Shown here: positions 53,848 through 63,191 of the stretch, piece after piece
Layout: every line of letters begins with the position of its first letter
Numbering within the stretch: the stretch's first letter is position 1
Assembly: GCF_018831085.1 (NCBI RefSeq)
Contig: NZ_JAGPNM010000005.1
Span: 1-64,000 of the forward strand
Reading direction: 5' to 3'
From: Rheinheimera oceanensis
GTDB lineage: Bacteria; Pseudomonadota; Gammaproteobacteria; Enterobacterales; Alteromonadaceae
Length of the DNA: 64,000 nucleotides
Notes under the pieces: model-generated
What the model was told of the DNA's origin: nothing
Database searches by the model: none
Seen by the model: only the letters and a program-made list of their open reading frames with translations
Translations under genes and position numbers: made by a program

Positions 53848-55152
53848 ATGAAACTTTCTAAAACCTGTTTAAGCCTGTTTGTTGCCTTAGCTGGCAGCCT
53901 GAGCAGCGCACAAATGCTGGCACACGATATGGTGCCGGGCAAAGCCGCCGAAGGCCCGTTACTGTTAACCGGCCTGACAATTCATACCGTAACCGACGGT
54001 ATAAAGGCCGACAGTGATGTGTTAATTGTGGACGGTAAAATTGCGGCCGTTGGCCAAAACCTGACTGCGCCACAAGGTGCAACAGTGCTGGCGCTGGACG
54101 GTAAGCACCTGTATCCGGGCCTGATAGCTCTGGCTAATCAGCTGGGCTTAATTGAAATAGAGGCTGTGCGCTCTACCGACGATTCGCGTGAAGTAACCCA
54201 GACTAACCCGGATATTAAAGCTAAAGTGGGCTACAACGCCGATTCAGAGGTTATTCCTACCATTCGCAGCAACGGTTTTGCCTACAGCATGATTTACCCA
54301 GACGGCAGTATGCTGATGGGGCAATCCAGCCTGATGCAGTTAGATGCCTGGAATTACCAGGACGCCTTAGTGGCTGACGGCACCGGCCTGCATGTGCGCT
54401 GGCCTAATGCCAGCACGCTGGGTTCACGCTGGAACCCAAAGCCGGCCGACGAAGTGCGTAAAGCTAATGCTGAACAACTGGCGAAACTGCAGCAGTATTT
54501 TCAGGCTGCAAAAGCTTATTATGATGCTGAGCAGGCCGGGCTAAATAGAGGTGTAGACTCGCGCTGGCATGAAATGCTGGCCGTGTTTAACGGTGAACGG
54601 CCACTATTTGTGCATGCCGATGACGAGCGACAAATTCGCCAGGCCATGTTGCTGGCCAAAGAGTACAACCTTAAGCTGACTATTGTTGGCGGCCGTGACA
54701 GCTGGCGCCTGGCTGATGAGCTGGCAGCTGCCAAAGTGGCGGTTATTTACACTGCACCTTACGGTTTACCCAGCCGTGCTGATGAAAACTACAGCCAGGC
54801 TTTTACCGTGCCGAAAACTTTGCAGGATGCCGGTGTTAACTACGCGCTGTCATTGGATGGTTACTGGGATACCCGCAATCTGGTATTTGCCGCCGGCCAG
54901 GCCATAAGCTTTGGTTTAACACCGGAGCAGGCGTTACGTTCTGTTACTATTAATGCCGCGCAAATTGCCGGTGTTGCCGATAAAATTGGCAGCATTGAAG
55001 TGGGCAAGGCAGCCAGCCTGGTGGTATCTGAAGGTGATATTTTCGACTATCTTAGCCACAAGGTTACCCACCTGTGGATTGACGGCCGGGAAGTTGACTT
55101 AAACAACCGCCATAAGCAGTTACATAACAAATACAAGCAACGGATAAACTAA
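53848..55152 (+). CDS. Secreted amidohydrolase-like protein lacking the HxH metal motif
   Basis: A 434-residue protein with a signal peptide (ending SSAQMLAHD) and the amidohydrolase frame: LTGLTIHTV, VDGKIAAVG, KHLYPGLI and a C-terminal GSIEVGKAASLVV. Where active members have HxH, this protein reads ALAN (94-97), so binuclear metal catalysis is unlikely. The layout resembles the N-terminal half of the preceding gene. It may be a structural partner of the active domain. AAGGAG before the ATG and the 11-base gap place it in the same operon. Confidence 0.83.
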   Translation: MKLSKTCLSLFVALAGSLSSAQMLAHDMVPGKAAEGPLLLTGLTIHTVTDGIKADSDVLIVDGKIAAVGQNLTAPQGATVLALDGKHLYPGLIALANQLGLIEIEAVRSTDDSREVTQTNPDIKAKVGYNADSEVIPTIRSNGFAYSMIYPDGSMLMGQSSLMQLDAWNYQDALVADGTGLHVRWPNASTLGSRWNPKPADEVRKANAEQLAKLQQYFQAAKAYYDAEQAGLNRGVDSRWHEMLAVFNGERPLFVHADDERQIRQAMLLAKEYNLKLTIVGGRDSWRLADELAAAKVAVIYTAPYGLPSRADENYSQAFTVPKTLQDAGVNYALSLDGYWDTRNLVFAAGQAISFGLTPEQALRSVTINAAQIAGVADKIGSIEVGKAASLVVSEGDIFDYLSHKVTHLWIDGREVDLNNRHKQLHNKYKQRIN

Positions 55153-55174
55153 GCTGAGTCTGTTGCCGTAAAGT

Positions 55175-55207
55175 CAGTGCCAGCTCATGCTGGCACTGTT
55201 GTTTTTA
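55175..55207 (+). terminator. Terminator after the amidohydrolase pair
   Basis: CAGTGCCAGC / GCTGGCACTG form a perfect 10-bp stem with the loop TCAT, followed by TTGTTTTT. It lies just before the ribosome-binding site of the M28 peptidase gene, so it could also limit read-through into that gene. Confidence 0.88.
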
Positions 55208-55218
55208 AGGAAAACTCT

Positions 55219-56898
55219 ATGATAAACAAATTTATACCTGCTGCCTTGCTATTGGCAGTAGTAGCCGGTTGCGCTGCAACGCAGTCGTCAGTGTCAGCAC
55301 CTGCCGGTGCGGCGAATGCTAAAGCCATTGAAGCCCATATGCAGTTTTTGGCCGCAGATCAGCTGGCCGGGCGTGAAACCGGCAGCAAAGAGCATGAAAT
55401 TGCCTCTTTGTATATTGCCACGCAATTACAGGCTTTGGGCCTGGAGCCTGCCGGTGACAATGGCAGCTATTACCAGCGTGTGCCGCTGCGCCAGGCGCGG
55501 TTAGCACAGGAAAGCGCAAAATTTACCCTGCATACCGATGGCAAAGATACCCAGCTTAGTTACCCCAAAGCTTTTTTTACCGGCCCGAGTTTGCAGTACA
55601 CCCAAACCGATATTACCGCACCTTTGGTATTTGCCGGTTATGGCATGGTATCGGAAGAATTTGGTTTAAATGACTACGCTAATCTGGATGTAAAAGGCAA
55701 GATAGTCGTGCTGCTGACTGGCCGGCCGGACAGCCTGCCAAGCGAAGAAGCCGCACACTTAAGCAGCCAGAAAACCCGTTTAGCGGCAGAGCGTGGCGCT
55801 GTAGGTATTATTACCGTGCATACCCCGGTACAGGAAAAAGTGCGGCCATATGCCAGCAGCTTACTGTATTTAAACACGCCAGGCATGGAGTGGTTACAAG
55901 ATGATGGCACACCGGCTGACAGCTTCCCGGACTTAAAAGGCGGAGCCTACGTACACCATGAAGCTGCGGCAGCATTGTTTGCCAAAGCGCCGCAATCACT
56001 GGCTGATATTTTTACGCAACTGGACAATAAGCAAAACCCGGTGGGGTTTGAGCTCGGTGTATCGGCTACCTTAAGCCGTAGCAGCAGCCATGAAGATATT
56101 TCCAGCCCTAACGTTATTGCCGTATTACCAGGGGCCGATCCGGTACTAAAAGACGAGTACGTGGTAATAACGGCACACTCTGATCATATTGGCTACAGCA
56201 ACGACTTACGTAACGAGGATAAAATTAACAATGGCGCCATGGACAATGCTGCGGGTGTGTCTATTTTATTGGAAACCGCGCGTTTATTTGCTCAGTTACC
56301 GGTAAAACCAAAGCGGTCAATTTTGTTTGTGGTGGTAACCGGTGAAGAAAAAGGCCTGCTCGGCGCCGATTACTTCGCGCACTTTCCCATCCGGCCAATA
56401 GATAAATTGGTGGCTAACGTTAACCTGGATATGCCGGTGTTGTTGTATCCGTTTGCCGATATGATAGCCTTTGGTGCAAACCATTCGTCGCTGGGTAAAG
56501 TGGTAGAAAACGCCGCAGCGAAAGAAGGCATAGCGCTAAGTGCAGATCCTATGCCGGAGCAGGCTATTTTTACCCGCTCAGATCACTATACACTGGTGAA
56601 AAAAGGCGTACCGGCGGTGTTCTTAATGACCGGTTTTAAATCGCAGGATCCCAAGCAGGACGGCGGTAAAATCTGGGCCAGTTTTTTTGCCAAACACTAT
56701 CATAAGCCATCAGATGATATTCCAAGCCTGATTAAAGATTACGGAGCAATCCGCTATGACGCTGGTGCGGTGTTTGCCAATATTAACTTTAATATTGCGC
56801 TGGATATTGCCAACACCACCCAGCGACCTTACTGGTTAAAAGACAGCTTTTTTAACGGCGCCGTTGGCCAGTCGTATAATCGTGAAGCGGTGAAGTAA
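55219..56898 (+). CDS. M28 family metallopeptidase lipoprotein
   Basis: A 559-residue zinc aminopeptidase of the M28 family with a PA (protease-associated) insert. The lipobox is VVAGC near residue 18. The zinc and catalytic residues are all present: His320/Asp322 (AHSDH), Asp342 (AMDNAAG), Glu376-Glu377 (TGEEKG), Asp404 (NLDMP) and His456 (RSDHYTL). It should remove N-terminal amino acids from peptides in the periplasm or at the outer membrane. AAGGAAAA precedes the ATG at 55219. With the amidohydrolases it may form a peptide-scavenging group. Confidence 0.92.
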   Translation: MINKFIPAALLLAVVAGCAATQSSVSAPAGAANAKAIEAHMQFLAADQLAGRETGSKEHEIASLYIATQLQALGLEPAGDNGSYYQRVPLRQARLAQESAKFTLHTDGKDTQLSYPKAFFTGPSLQYTQTDITAPLVFAGYGMVSEEFGLNDYANLDVKGKIVVLLTGRPDSLPSEEAAHLSSQKTRLAAERGAVGIITVHTPVQEKVRPYASSLLYLNTPGMEWLQDDGTPADSFPDLKGGAYVHHEAAAALFAKAPQSLADIFTQLDNKQNPVGFELGVSATLSRSSSHEDISSPNVIAVLPGADPVLKDEYVVITAHSDHIGYSNDLRNEDKINNGAMDNAAGVSILLETARLFAQLPVKPKRSILFVVVTGEEKGLLGADYFAHFPIRPIDKLVANVNLDMPVLLYPFADMIAFGANHSSLGKVVENAAAKEGIALSADPMPEQAIFTRSDHYTLVKKGVPAVFLMTGFKSQDPKQDGGKIWASFFAKHYHKPSDDIPSLIKDYGAIRYDAGAVFANINFNIALDIANTTQRPYWLKDSFFNGAVGQSYNREAVK

Positions 56899-56901
56899 GG
56901 C

Positions 56902-57056
56902 AGCACAACGTTTTGTGCTCCGGACTCGAACCGGTTTGCTCACGCTAACGCGCCGTAAACCCGTCCGTGGGGGCTCGACTCAGGCATCCATGCCTTCAAC
57001 GGTTAGCTTAGAGCAAGCCGGTTCTCTTCTCGCTGAGAGATAATGAACCGGCACTT
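56902..57056. repeat. Structured palindromic intergenic element
   Basis: Between two convergent genes lie several nested inverted repeats. There is a perfect AGCACAA/TTGTGCT hairpin (56902-56919). A 14-bp stem pairs 56928-56941 with 57011-57024 (one G-U). Inside it are GCTAAC/GTTAGC (56944-56949 with 57002-57007) and a small GGCAT-CC-ATGCC hairpin. GCCGGTTC (57017-57024) can instead pair with GAACCGGC (57045-57052), which is followed by ACTTTT. The composition looks like the repeat families scattered in related genomes, but only this copy was seen here. Confidence 0.65.
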
Positions 57057-57065
57057 TTGCGTCTA

Positions 57066-57464
57066 TCAACCACCGGCCCATTTAGTTTTAAAACCCTCGG
57101 CCTGTAATAACTGCTCTACCAGTTCGCGCTTATCGCCCTGAATTTCAATCACACCATCTTTTACCGCGCCACCACAGGCACATTTCTTTTTCAGTTTCGC
57201 TGCCAGCAACACCAGTTCGTCATGCGGTTTGGCAATACCACTAATAGTCAGCACTGCTTTGCCACCACGGCCTTTGGTTTCGCGCCTTATGCGCACTGCG
57301 CCATCGGCAAAAGCTTCTGCCACCGGTTTGGCGGCGCTCTTAGCGTTTATTTTGCCGCTGTCGGTGCTGTACACCAGATTCGGATCGTCTTTCACTGCAG
57401 CAGTTGCACCTGCCGGGTTCATTTTGGCCTGCCAGTCGGCCAGAGAAATTTTATTGCCTGCCAT
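57066..57464 (-). CDS. yciH: SUI1-domain translation factor YciH
   Basis: A 132-residue homologue of eukaryotic eIF1. The SUI1 domain covers the C-terminal ~80 residues, with VRIRRETKGRGGKAV and the highly conserved LKKKCACGGAVKDGVIEIQGDKR block. In E. coli YciH can affect initiation fidelity. The N-terminal ~30 residues are longer than in E. coli (108 aa). It ends at the folded intergenic element. Confidence 0.93.
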   Translation of the reverse strand: MAGNKISLADWQAKMNPAGATAAVKDDPNLVYSTDSGKINAKSAAKPVAEAFADGAVRIRRETKGRGGKAVLTISGIAKPHDELVLLAAKLKKKCACGGAVKDGVIEIQGDKRELVEQLLQAEGFKTKWAGG

Positions 57465-57617
57465 AAGAGGGTTCGCTTACTTTGCTTCGCTTACTTTACA
57501 GAGCTGTCAGCTTAAACATCCACGGATGTGGCGGCAACAAATTCCTGAACTTGTTACCGCCTGGCTTGGTTTTTTAGCCGCTTCTGGTAGAATGCTTATC
57601 AATTTTTAGAAATCTGG

Positions 57618-58337
57618 ATGGCTATAATGTTGCGAGATGCAGTCTCTGTGCCCGACTATGTTGAACGCGCCGGTATAAAGGCGTATCTGGGTGATACTTC
57701 ACTGGCGGCTTTTACTGAAAAAGTACAACAGCGCCAGACGGAACTGCAGGCTTTTTTAACCTCAGCCGCCGCGCCAGCGGTGCAATGGCAGTACAAAGTG
57801 CCGGAGCTTGGTGAAGGCGGAGCTTGCTCACTGTTTGGGCAACTGGCCGACGAGCCTTATGATTTAACGGCAATTCTGGGCGGGCAAAATGCGGCTAATC
57901 AGCATGCAGTTGCCCAGCTAAGCCTTATTACCGCGTTTTACCGCGAACATTCTGCACTGGACTGGTTTGGTATTTATCAGGCCCGTACCAACCTTAGCGG
58001 TGAGCCGGTGCTGGTAAAACTGGCTTATTATGGTGCGCCATCGCGTGCTGAATTTCCGTTAAACAGCGAATTTGCCAAAATCAGTAATAACAGCACGGTA
58101 GGTTTAAGCGGTAAAGCCAAAGTGATTAATGATGTGGCGGCTTACCTGGGCAAAGGCGGGGAATATTACACCTGCGATCCTAAAGTGCAGGCTGAAGCCT
58201 GTTTGCCTCTGTTTGACCAATCAGGCAAAATAGCCGGCATTATCGATGCCGAAGATTTTAATAAAAACGTATTTACGGCAGATGCTCTGGCGTTGTTGGT
58301 AGCGGTATGTTTAACCGTACCGGCGTATTTACCCTAA
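57618..58337 (+). CDS. GAF-domain protein
   Basis: A 239-residue soluble protein with a GAF fold in its C-terminal ~150 residues; WFGIYQAR, VKLAYYG, SKVINDV-like and ACLPLFDQSGKIAGIIDAEDF are the recognisable strands. The general shape recalls free methionine sulfoxide reductase-type GAF proteins, but I cannot confirm the catalytic cysteines. The N-terminal ~90 residues are not recognised. It lies 41 bases upstream of an aminotransferase gene, perhaps in one transcript. Ligand unknown. Confidence 0.65.
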   Translation: MAIMLRDAVSVPDYVERAGIKAYLGDTSLAAFTEKVQQRQTELQAFLTSAAAPAVQWQYKVPELGEGGACSLFGQLADEPYDLTAILGGQNAANQHAVAQLSLITAFYREHSALDWFGIYQARTNLSGEPVLVKLAYYGAPSRAEFPLNSEFAKISNNSTVGLSGKAKVINDVAAYLGKGGEYYTCDPKVQAEACLPLFDQSGKIAGIIDAEDFNKNVFTADALALLVAVCLTVPAYLP

Positions 58338-58378
58338 CCGTAGCTTTTTTCATGCAACTTTAACTCAGGTAGAACACT

Positions 58379-59575
58379 ATGTTTGCTCAGTTACAACCGG
58401 TGGCAACCGATCCAATTCTAGGTTTAATGGCAGCCTATAAAGAAGACCCAAACCCGAACAAAGTAGACCTCGGGGTAGGTGTATATAAAGACGAGCAAGG
58501 CCATACGGCAGTACTGAAGTGCGTAAAAGAAGCTGAAGCACTGCGCCTGAAGCAGGAAGACAGCAAAACCTATATCGGTATGGCCGGTGATTTGGGCTTT
58601 AATGCCCATATCGAAAAACTGGCGTTTGGCATTGGCCATAAAGTATTGCTGGCTAATCGGGTTACCACGGCACATACGCCGGGTGGTACCGGTGCACTGC
58701 GCGTAGCGGCTGAGTTTATTAAAAAAGCTAACCCGAATGCCACTATTTGGGTAACCAGCCCTACCTGGGCTAACCATATCTCTATGTTTAAGGCTGCTGG
58801 CCTGAATGTAAAAGAATACACTTACTATGATTACGACACCAAAGGCCTGAATGAAGAAGCGATGTTTGCTGAACTTGCTACTGTGCCTGCCGGTGATGTG
58901 GTGCTGGTGCATGCTTGCTGCCATAACCCCAGTGGGATGGATTTAACCTTCGCCCAGTGGCAGCGTTTTACCGATATTGCTAAAGAGCGAGGTTTTACGC
59001 CTTTAGTTGATATGGCCTATCAGGGATTCGGCACTGGCCTGGATGAAGACGCCAAAGGCTTACGTTATCTGGCAGATAACGTTGATGAGATGATTCTGTG
59101 CAGCTCGTGTTCAAAAAACTTTGGCTTGTACCGCGAGCGTATCGGTGCAGTATCTATTGTTGCTGTAAACAGTAACGTGGCCGAGGTTGCCAAAGTAAAC
59201 CTGTTAAGTGTAGTGCGCAGTATTTACTCTATGCCACCGGCACATGGTGCCATTATTGTTGCCAATATTCTGGATAGCGCCGAGCTAACCAGCTTGTGGC
59301 ATCAGGAACTGGCTGAAATGCGTGATCGCATTAATAACTACCGCCAGTTGATTATCGACACTCTGGCAGCTGAAGGTGTGCAGCAGGATTTCAGCTTTAT
59401 CACCCGTCAGCACGGTATGTTCAGCTTTTTGGGCATTAACAAAGCACAAATTGACCGCCTGCGCAGTGAGTTCAGCATTTATATGGTGGGTTCAAGCCGG
59501 GTGAGCATTGCGGGCCTAAACCACAGCAACATTAATTACTTTGCTAAATCAGTGGCAACGGTATTAAAAGGCTAG
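58379..59575 (+). CDS. tyrB: Class I aromatic/aspartate aminotransferase
   Basis: A 398-residue PLP enzyme of the aspartate/tyrosine aminotransferase subgroup. The N-terminal DPILGLMAAYKEDPNPNKVDLGVGVY, the CHNPSG motif, DMAYQGFG and the PLP lysine Lys246 (SSCSKNFGLY) are clear. The CCHNPSG and SSCSKNFGLYRERIG variants place it in a subgroup somewhat apart from E. coli AspC and TyrB. Transamination of phenylpyruvate and hydroxyphenylpyruvate would complete Phe and Tyr synthesis. The symbol tyrB is a family assignment; aspartate may also be used. Confidence 0.85.
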   Translation: MFAQLQPVATDPILGLMAAYKEDPNPNKVDLGVGVYKDEQGHTAVLKCVKEAEALRLKQEDSKTYIGMAGDLGFNAHIEKLAFGIGHKVLLANRVTTAHTPGGTGALRVAAEFIKKANPNATIWVTSPTWANHISMFKAAGLNVKEYTYYDYDTKGLNEEAMFAELATVPAGDVVLVHACCHNPSGMDLTFAQWQRFTDIAKERGFTPLVDMAYQGFGTGLDEDAKGLRYLADNVDEMILCSSCSKNFGLYRERIGAVSIVAVNSNVAEVAKVNLLSVVRSIYSMPPAHGAIIVANILDSAELTSLWHQELAEMRDRINNYRQLIIDTLAAEGVQQDFSFITRQHGMFSFLGINKAQIDRLRSEFSIYMVGSSRVSIAGLNHSNINYFAKSVATVLKG

Positions 59576-59610
59576 GCTGGTTTACGCAGCAAAGTAAGTA
59601 AACTAAAAAC

Positions 59611-59646
59611 GGCCTCTTGCACATTAGTGAGCAAGAGGCTGTTTTG
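59611..59646. terminator. Bidirectional terminator between tyrB and yciK
   Basis: GCCTCTTG / CAAGAGGC (59612-59639) with an inner CAC/GTG pairing is flanked by AAAAAC on the left and TGTTTT on the right. The minus-strand side has the better T-run. Confidence 0.85.
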
Positions 59647-60390
59647 CTATTTTATCTGCGCATCTATAGTCTGGCCGTTAACAGCAATACTGTCATCACT
59701 CATCAGATAAACATAAAGCCACATTAAATCTGCCGGTGTTTTTAACAGGTTAACATCCTCGCCCGGATAGGCACGGCTGCGCATTTTGGTGCGGGTAGCG
59801 CCCGGGTTTATACAGTTTACCCGTATGGTGCTGTTGTCGTACTCATCTGCAATAACCTGCATCAGCCCTTCAGTGGCAAACTTAGATACTGCATAAGGCC
59901 CCCAGAACGCACGGCCTTTACGGCCAACACCGGAAGAGGTAAAAACAACAGATGCCTGAGCAGATAATTTTAGTACCGGCATTAAAGCCTGTGTCATCAA
60001 CATTGGTGCGGTAACGTTAACCTGCATAATGTCTTGCCAGGTGGGTAAGTCGATATGTTCAAACGGGCTTAAGACACCTAAAATGCCGGCGTTGTGCAGT
60101 ACGCCGTCCAGTCTACCGAATTCAGCAGTAATAGTAGCGGCCATATCGCGATAATGCTTTGCGGTGGCACCTTTTAAATCAAGTGGCACTATGGCAGGCT
60201 CTTTACCGCCACTGGCTACTATTTCGTCATAAACCGCAGTTAGCTTGCTTACTGTTTTGCCCAGCAGAATAACGCTGGCGCCGAAACGGGCATAGGTTAA
60301 CGCCGCTTCTTTACCAATGCCATCACCGGCACCGGTAACTAAAATTACTTTGTCCTTTAGTGCATCTGTAGCTGCTTGATAATTGTGCAT
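59647..60390 (-). CDS. yciK: Short-chain dehydrogenase/reductase YciK
   Basis: A 247-residue SDR. The cofactor loop is TGAGDGIGKEA (19-29). The catalytic set is Ser in VVFTSSGVG (152/153), Tyr166 and Lys170 (YAVSK). HNAGILG and VNCINPGATRTKMR are family motifs. E. coli YciK matches throughout and also neighbours sohB. The substrate is unknown; NADP is likely from the cofactor loop. Confidence 0.92.
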   Translation of the reverse strand: MHNYQAATDALKDKVILVTGAGDGIGKEAALTYARFGASVILLGKTVSKLTAVYDEIVASGGKEPAIVPLDLKGATAKHYRDMAATITAEFGRLDGVLHNAGILGVLSPFEHIDLPTWQDIMQVNVTAPMLMTQALMPVLKLSAQASVVFTSSGVGRKGRAFWGPYAVSKFATEGLMQVIADEYDNSTIRVNCINPGATRTKMRSRAYPGEDVNLLKTPADLMWLYVYLMSDDSIAVNGQTIDAQIK

Positions 60391-60615
60391 AAAATATCAC
60401 CTGTTGCTGCAAAAACGGCGAAAGCATACGCTCAAACCGGGCTATTTGCACCTTTCTTCGTTTATTCTGTATTTTTCAGCTAGCGATTTTGCCTGGTTTG
60501 AGTTAACTTTAACTGGTCGTAGCTGTTACAGGCTATATGTACAACAGGCTTCCAATAAGCAAGGTAAGTTTTTGCTTTGCATATAAAAAATAAGAGACAG
60601 GATAGGGGAGAAACT

Positions 60616-63096
60616 ATGAATAAGCTGACACTGAGTGTGGCTGTTGCTGTTGCATTAGGTTTAACCGGATGTGGCGGTGATTCTTTAGATGATATTAAGC
60701 AAGATACCGGCAACAACACGGTTAAACCATATTCCAGAGTAGTATTCGATCCGGGTGCCACCACACCAAGGCTGTCTGTGCCAAATGATTTATTATTTCA
60801 AGGCACAACTGATGGTACTTTAACCACCGATTCTGGCGCAGAGCCTGATTATACTAACCCGCAGGTTGCATTAGGTGCCCTTGATGGCTGGTCTACTCAA
60901 AACCCTTTTACAATTGCTATTGATTTTTCCGCCGGTATTACGTTGGATGCTGAAAGTGCTTCTCAGCAAGGTGCGGTCAGAGTTTTTGAAATTGTATCAG
61001 GGGGGCGGTTAGCTACTGATGCAGACTGCCGCCTGCTTGATCAGGGACATGCCTGTAAGGTCGTTGGAGAGTTAACTTTTGGCGTTGATTTTGTATCAGG
61101 CGCCAGTGGTAATAATGTGGCCATCATTCCACTTCGTCCGCTAAAATCAGCAACTACCTATATGCTTGTTTTAACGAACGTGCTGAAGGATAGCGCAGGT
61201 AACTCTATTGCCCCCTCTTCAAGTTATGAATTGGTAAGTCAGGATGATGATGAATTACCTTTGTCTACCCCTTCCCAGATATCATTGCAGAAACTGATTA
61301 ACAGTTTTGAAGATGTTGTTGAAGCCTCGGGCGTCAATCGCAGTAGCATTATATATACAGCTGCTATAACCACGCAGTCTACCGATGTGGTTTTTAATGC
61401 TATTAAGCAGATGATTATGCAAGATGGGCTACGCCCTTCACTTATGGTTGCTGCGCAAAACTATACCGCAGCGGACGCACTTGTCATTGCTGGGGCTATA
61501 CCTGCATCACAGGCTAATTTAGCAAATCCGGCTTATGCTGCTGCAACAACGGCCCAAGTATATGGCGGTGTTGTTACATTACCTTATTTCAGCGCCGTTC
61601 CCACAGATGAAGAGCCACTAGCGCCGTTATCAGGTCGTTGGTTAGCCAGATCTGACAGCCCGGTAACGTTGATGGGAGCGATTGAAGCCGGTCTGTTAAA
61701 CCCTGCTGATTTAGGACTAACGCCGGAAGAAGCAATGAACCCTCTAAATCTTCTGGGATTTGATTTAGGTATTGATAAATCGAGGCATATAACAAAATTT
61801 AACCCGGTTCCTAAAGTAAATCAAATTAGCAATGTACCTGTATTGATGACGGTGCCGGACTTGGCACAGATTAACTTTTTAAGGGGCTTACAAGGCCAGG
61901 ATCCAATAGCTGCACCTGCAAATGGTTGGCCGGTGGTAATATTCCAGCATGGTATTACCGGCAATAAGAGTAATGCCTTGGCTATCGCTGGCAGTCTGGC
62001 GATTTCCGGCTATGCAATGGTAGCGATAGACCATGTATTACATGGAGATCGTGGTTTCACTGTTGATGTAGAGACAGAGGATGGAATAGAAACTGTCGTC
62101 ATTAATGCATCTACCCACAATGCAACTGACTATATGAATTTGCAGAGCTTGTTAACAACAAGGGATAATGTGCGGCAGAGCATTGCGGATATTCTTGGCG
62201 TGAGATTAGGACTTAACTTCAGTAATCTGGCGCAGAGTGGCACTATTAACCCTGCCAATGTGCAATTTATTGGTCACTCATTAGGTGCGATAGCAGGTAC
62301 CTCAGCAATTGCTATGGCAAATATGCCGGTTGAAAGTACAGAGTTAGATGAAGATGAGAAAGCACTGATTGATTCACTTTATCAGGTTAACACCGCAACA
62401 CTGGCTATGCCTGGTGGTGCTATTGCTAATTTCCTGCTTGAATCAGGTAGTTTTGGCCCGTTGATTAAAGCGTCTGTGTTATTTGCGGTGGGGGGAGAAG
62501 AAATAAGCACTGCATTTGCGCAGTTTGCAACAGCTCAAAGTGGTTGTGGGCAGGCGTTAGTGCCTCCTTTTGCTGCTTGTTATAACGCTTTTGAGCAATA
62601 TTTAATGCAGCAAGGGCAGAATGCAACAATAGCAGCCTTATATGCTGGTTATAATCAGTTTGCTTTTGCTGCTCAAACTGTAATAGACAGTGGCGATCCA
62701 AATAACTATGCCCAACATCTGGTTGTTAGTGAAACACCGGCCTATGTTATTGCTGTAGTAGGTGATGGCGATGAGAATTTGCCGGATCAAGTTATTCCTA
62801 ATGGTATTGAGCAGCCAATACTGGCTGTAGCAGCACAAAAAATGCCTTTGGCAGGCACACTGCCGCTGGCCAGGCTGCTTGGTGTTCAAAAAGTTGATAA
62901 TATTGCTGGTTGGTTCCCTACAGACGGTGCTAATGCATTGGCTCAGTTTACAGTGGGTGACCACAGCTCGATATTGAACCCGGAAGCCAGTGCAGCAGCT
63001 ACTGTTGAAATGCAAACGCAAACTGTAAGCTTTATTCAGTCAGGAGGCACCGCAGTTTTAGTAACTAACCCTGCTGTATTAGCACCAGCTAACTAA
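60616..63096 (+). CDS. VolA/Pla-1-like surface lipase lipoprotein
   Basis: An 826-residue lipoprotein lipase. The lipobox is LTGC near residue 19. The N-terminal ~250 residues match the bacterial virulence-factor lipase domain (VFDPGATTPRLSVPNDLLFQG region). A large alpha/beta hydrolase domain follows with GHSLGA (Ser555), Asp717 or Asp719 in VVGDGDEN, and His783 in VGDHSSIL. Vibrio VolA is a surface-exposed lysophospholipase, and a similar role in using phospholipid is likely. The ATG at 60616 has GGGGAG upstream; the frame is open back to 60577. Confidence 0.9.
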   Translation: MNKLTLSVAVAVALGLTGCGGDSLDDIKQDTGNNTVKPYSRVVFDPGATTPRLSVPNDLLFQGTTDGTLTTDSGAEPDYTNPQVALGALDGWSTQNPFTIAIDFSAGITLDAESASQQGAVRVFEIVSGGRLATDADCRLLDQGHACKVVGELTFGVDFVSGASGNNVAIIPLRPLKSATTYMLVLTNVLKDSAGNSIAPSSSYELVSQDDDELPLSTPSQISLQKLINSFEDVVEASGVNRSSIIYTAAITTQSTDVVFNAIKQMIMQDGLRPSLMVAAQNYTAADALVIAGAIPASQANLANPAYAAATTAQVYGGVVTLPYFSAVPTDEEPLAPLSGRWLARSDSPVTLMGAIEAGLLNPADLGLTPEEAMNPLNLLGFDLGIDKSRHITKFNPVPKVNQISNVPVLMTVPDLAQINFLRGLQGQDPIAAPANGWPVVIFQHGITGNKSNALAIAGSLAISGYAMVAIDHVLHGDRGFTVDVETEDGIETVVINASTHNATDYMNLQSLLTTRDNVRQSIADILGVRLGLNFSNLAQSGTINPANVQFIGHSLGAIAGTSAIAMANMPVESTELDEDEKALIDSLYQVNTATLAMPGGAIANFLLESGSFGPLIKASVLFAVGGEEISTAFAQFATAQSGCGQALVPPFAACYNAFEQYLMQQGQNATIAALYAGYNQFAFAAQTVIDSGDPNNYAQHLVVSETPAYVIAVVGDGDENLPDQVIPNGIEQPILAVAAQKMPLAGTLPLARLLGVQKVDNIAGWFPTDGANALAQFTVGDHSSILNPEASAAATVEMQTQTVSFIQSGGTAVLVTNPAVLAPAN

Positions 63097-63116
63097 GTTA
63101 TACTGTTCTGGCATGT

Positions 63117-63146
63117 AAAGCCCGGTTCGCCGGGCTTTTTCTTTTT
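63117..63146 (+). terminator. Terminator after the VolA-like lipase
   Basis: AAAGCCCGG / CCGGGCTTT with a TTCG tetraloop is followed by a T-run. It starts 20 bases after the stop codon. Confidence 0.95.
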
Positions 63147-63191
63147 GTTAAAGCCGTTACAATGCAGCAAAACGTTATTAAGGAGCCTGTC

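Noticed and set aside
56916..56936. A tRNA T-arm-like motif (CCGG-TTCGAGT-CCGG on the minus strand)
   Set aside because: No matching acceptor stem, anticodon arm or CCA is found. It is part of the palindromic element.
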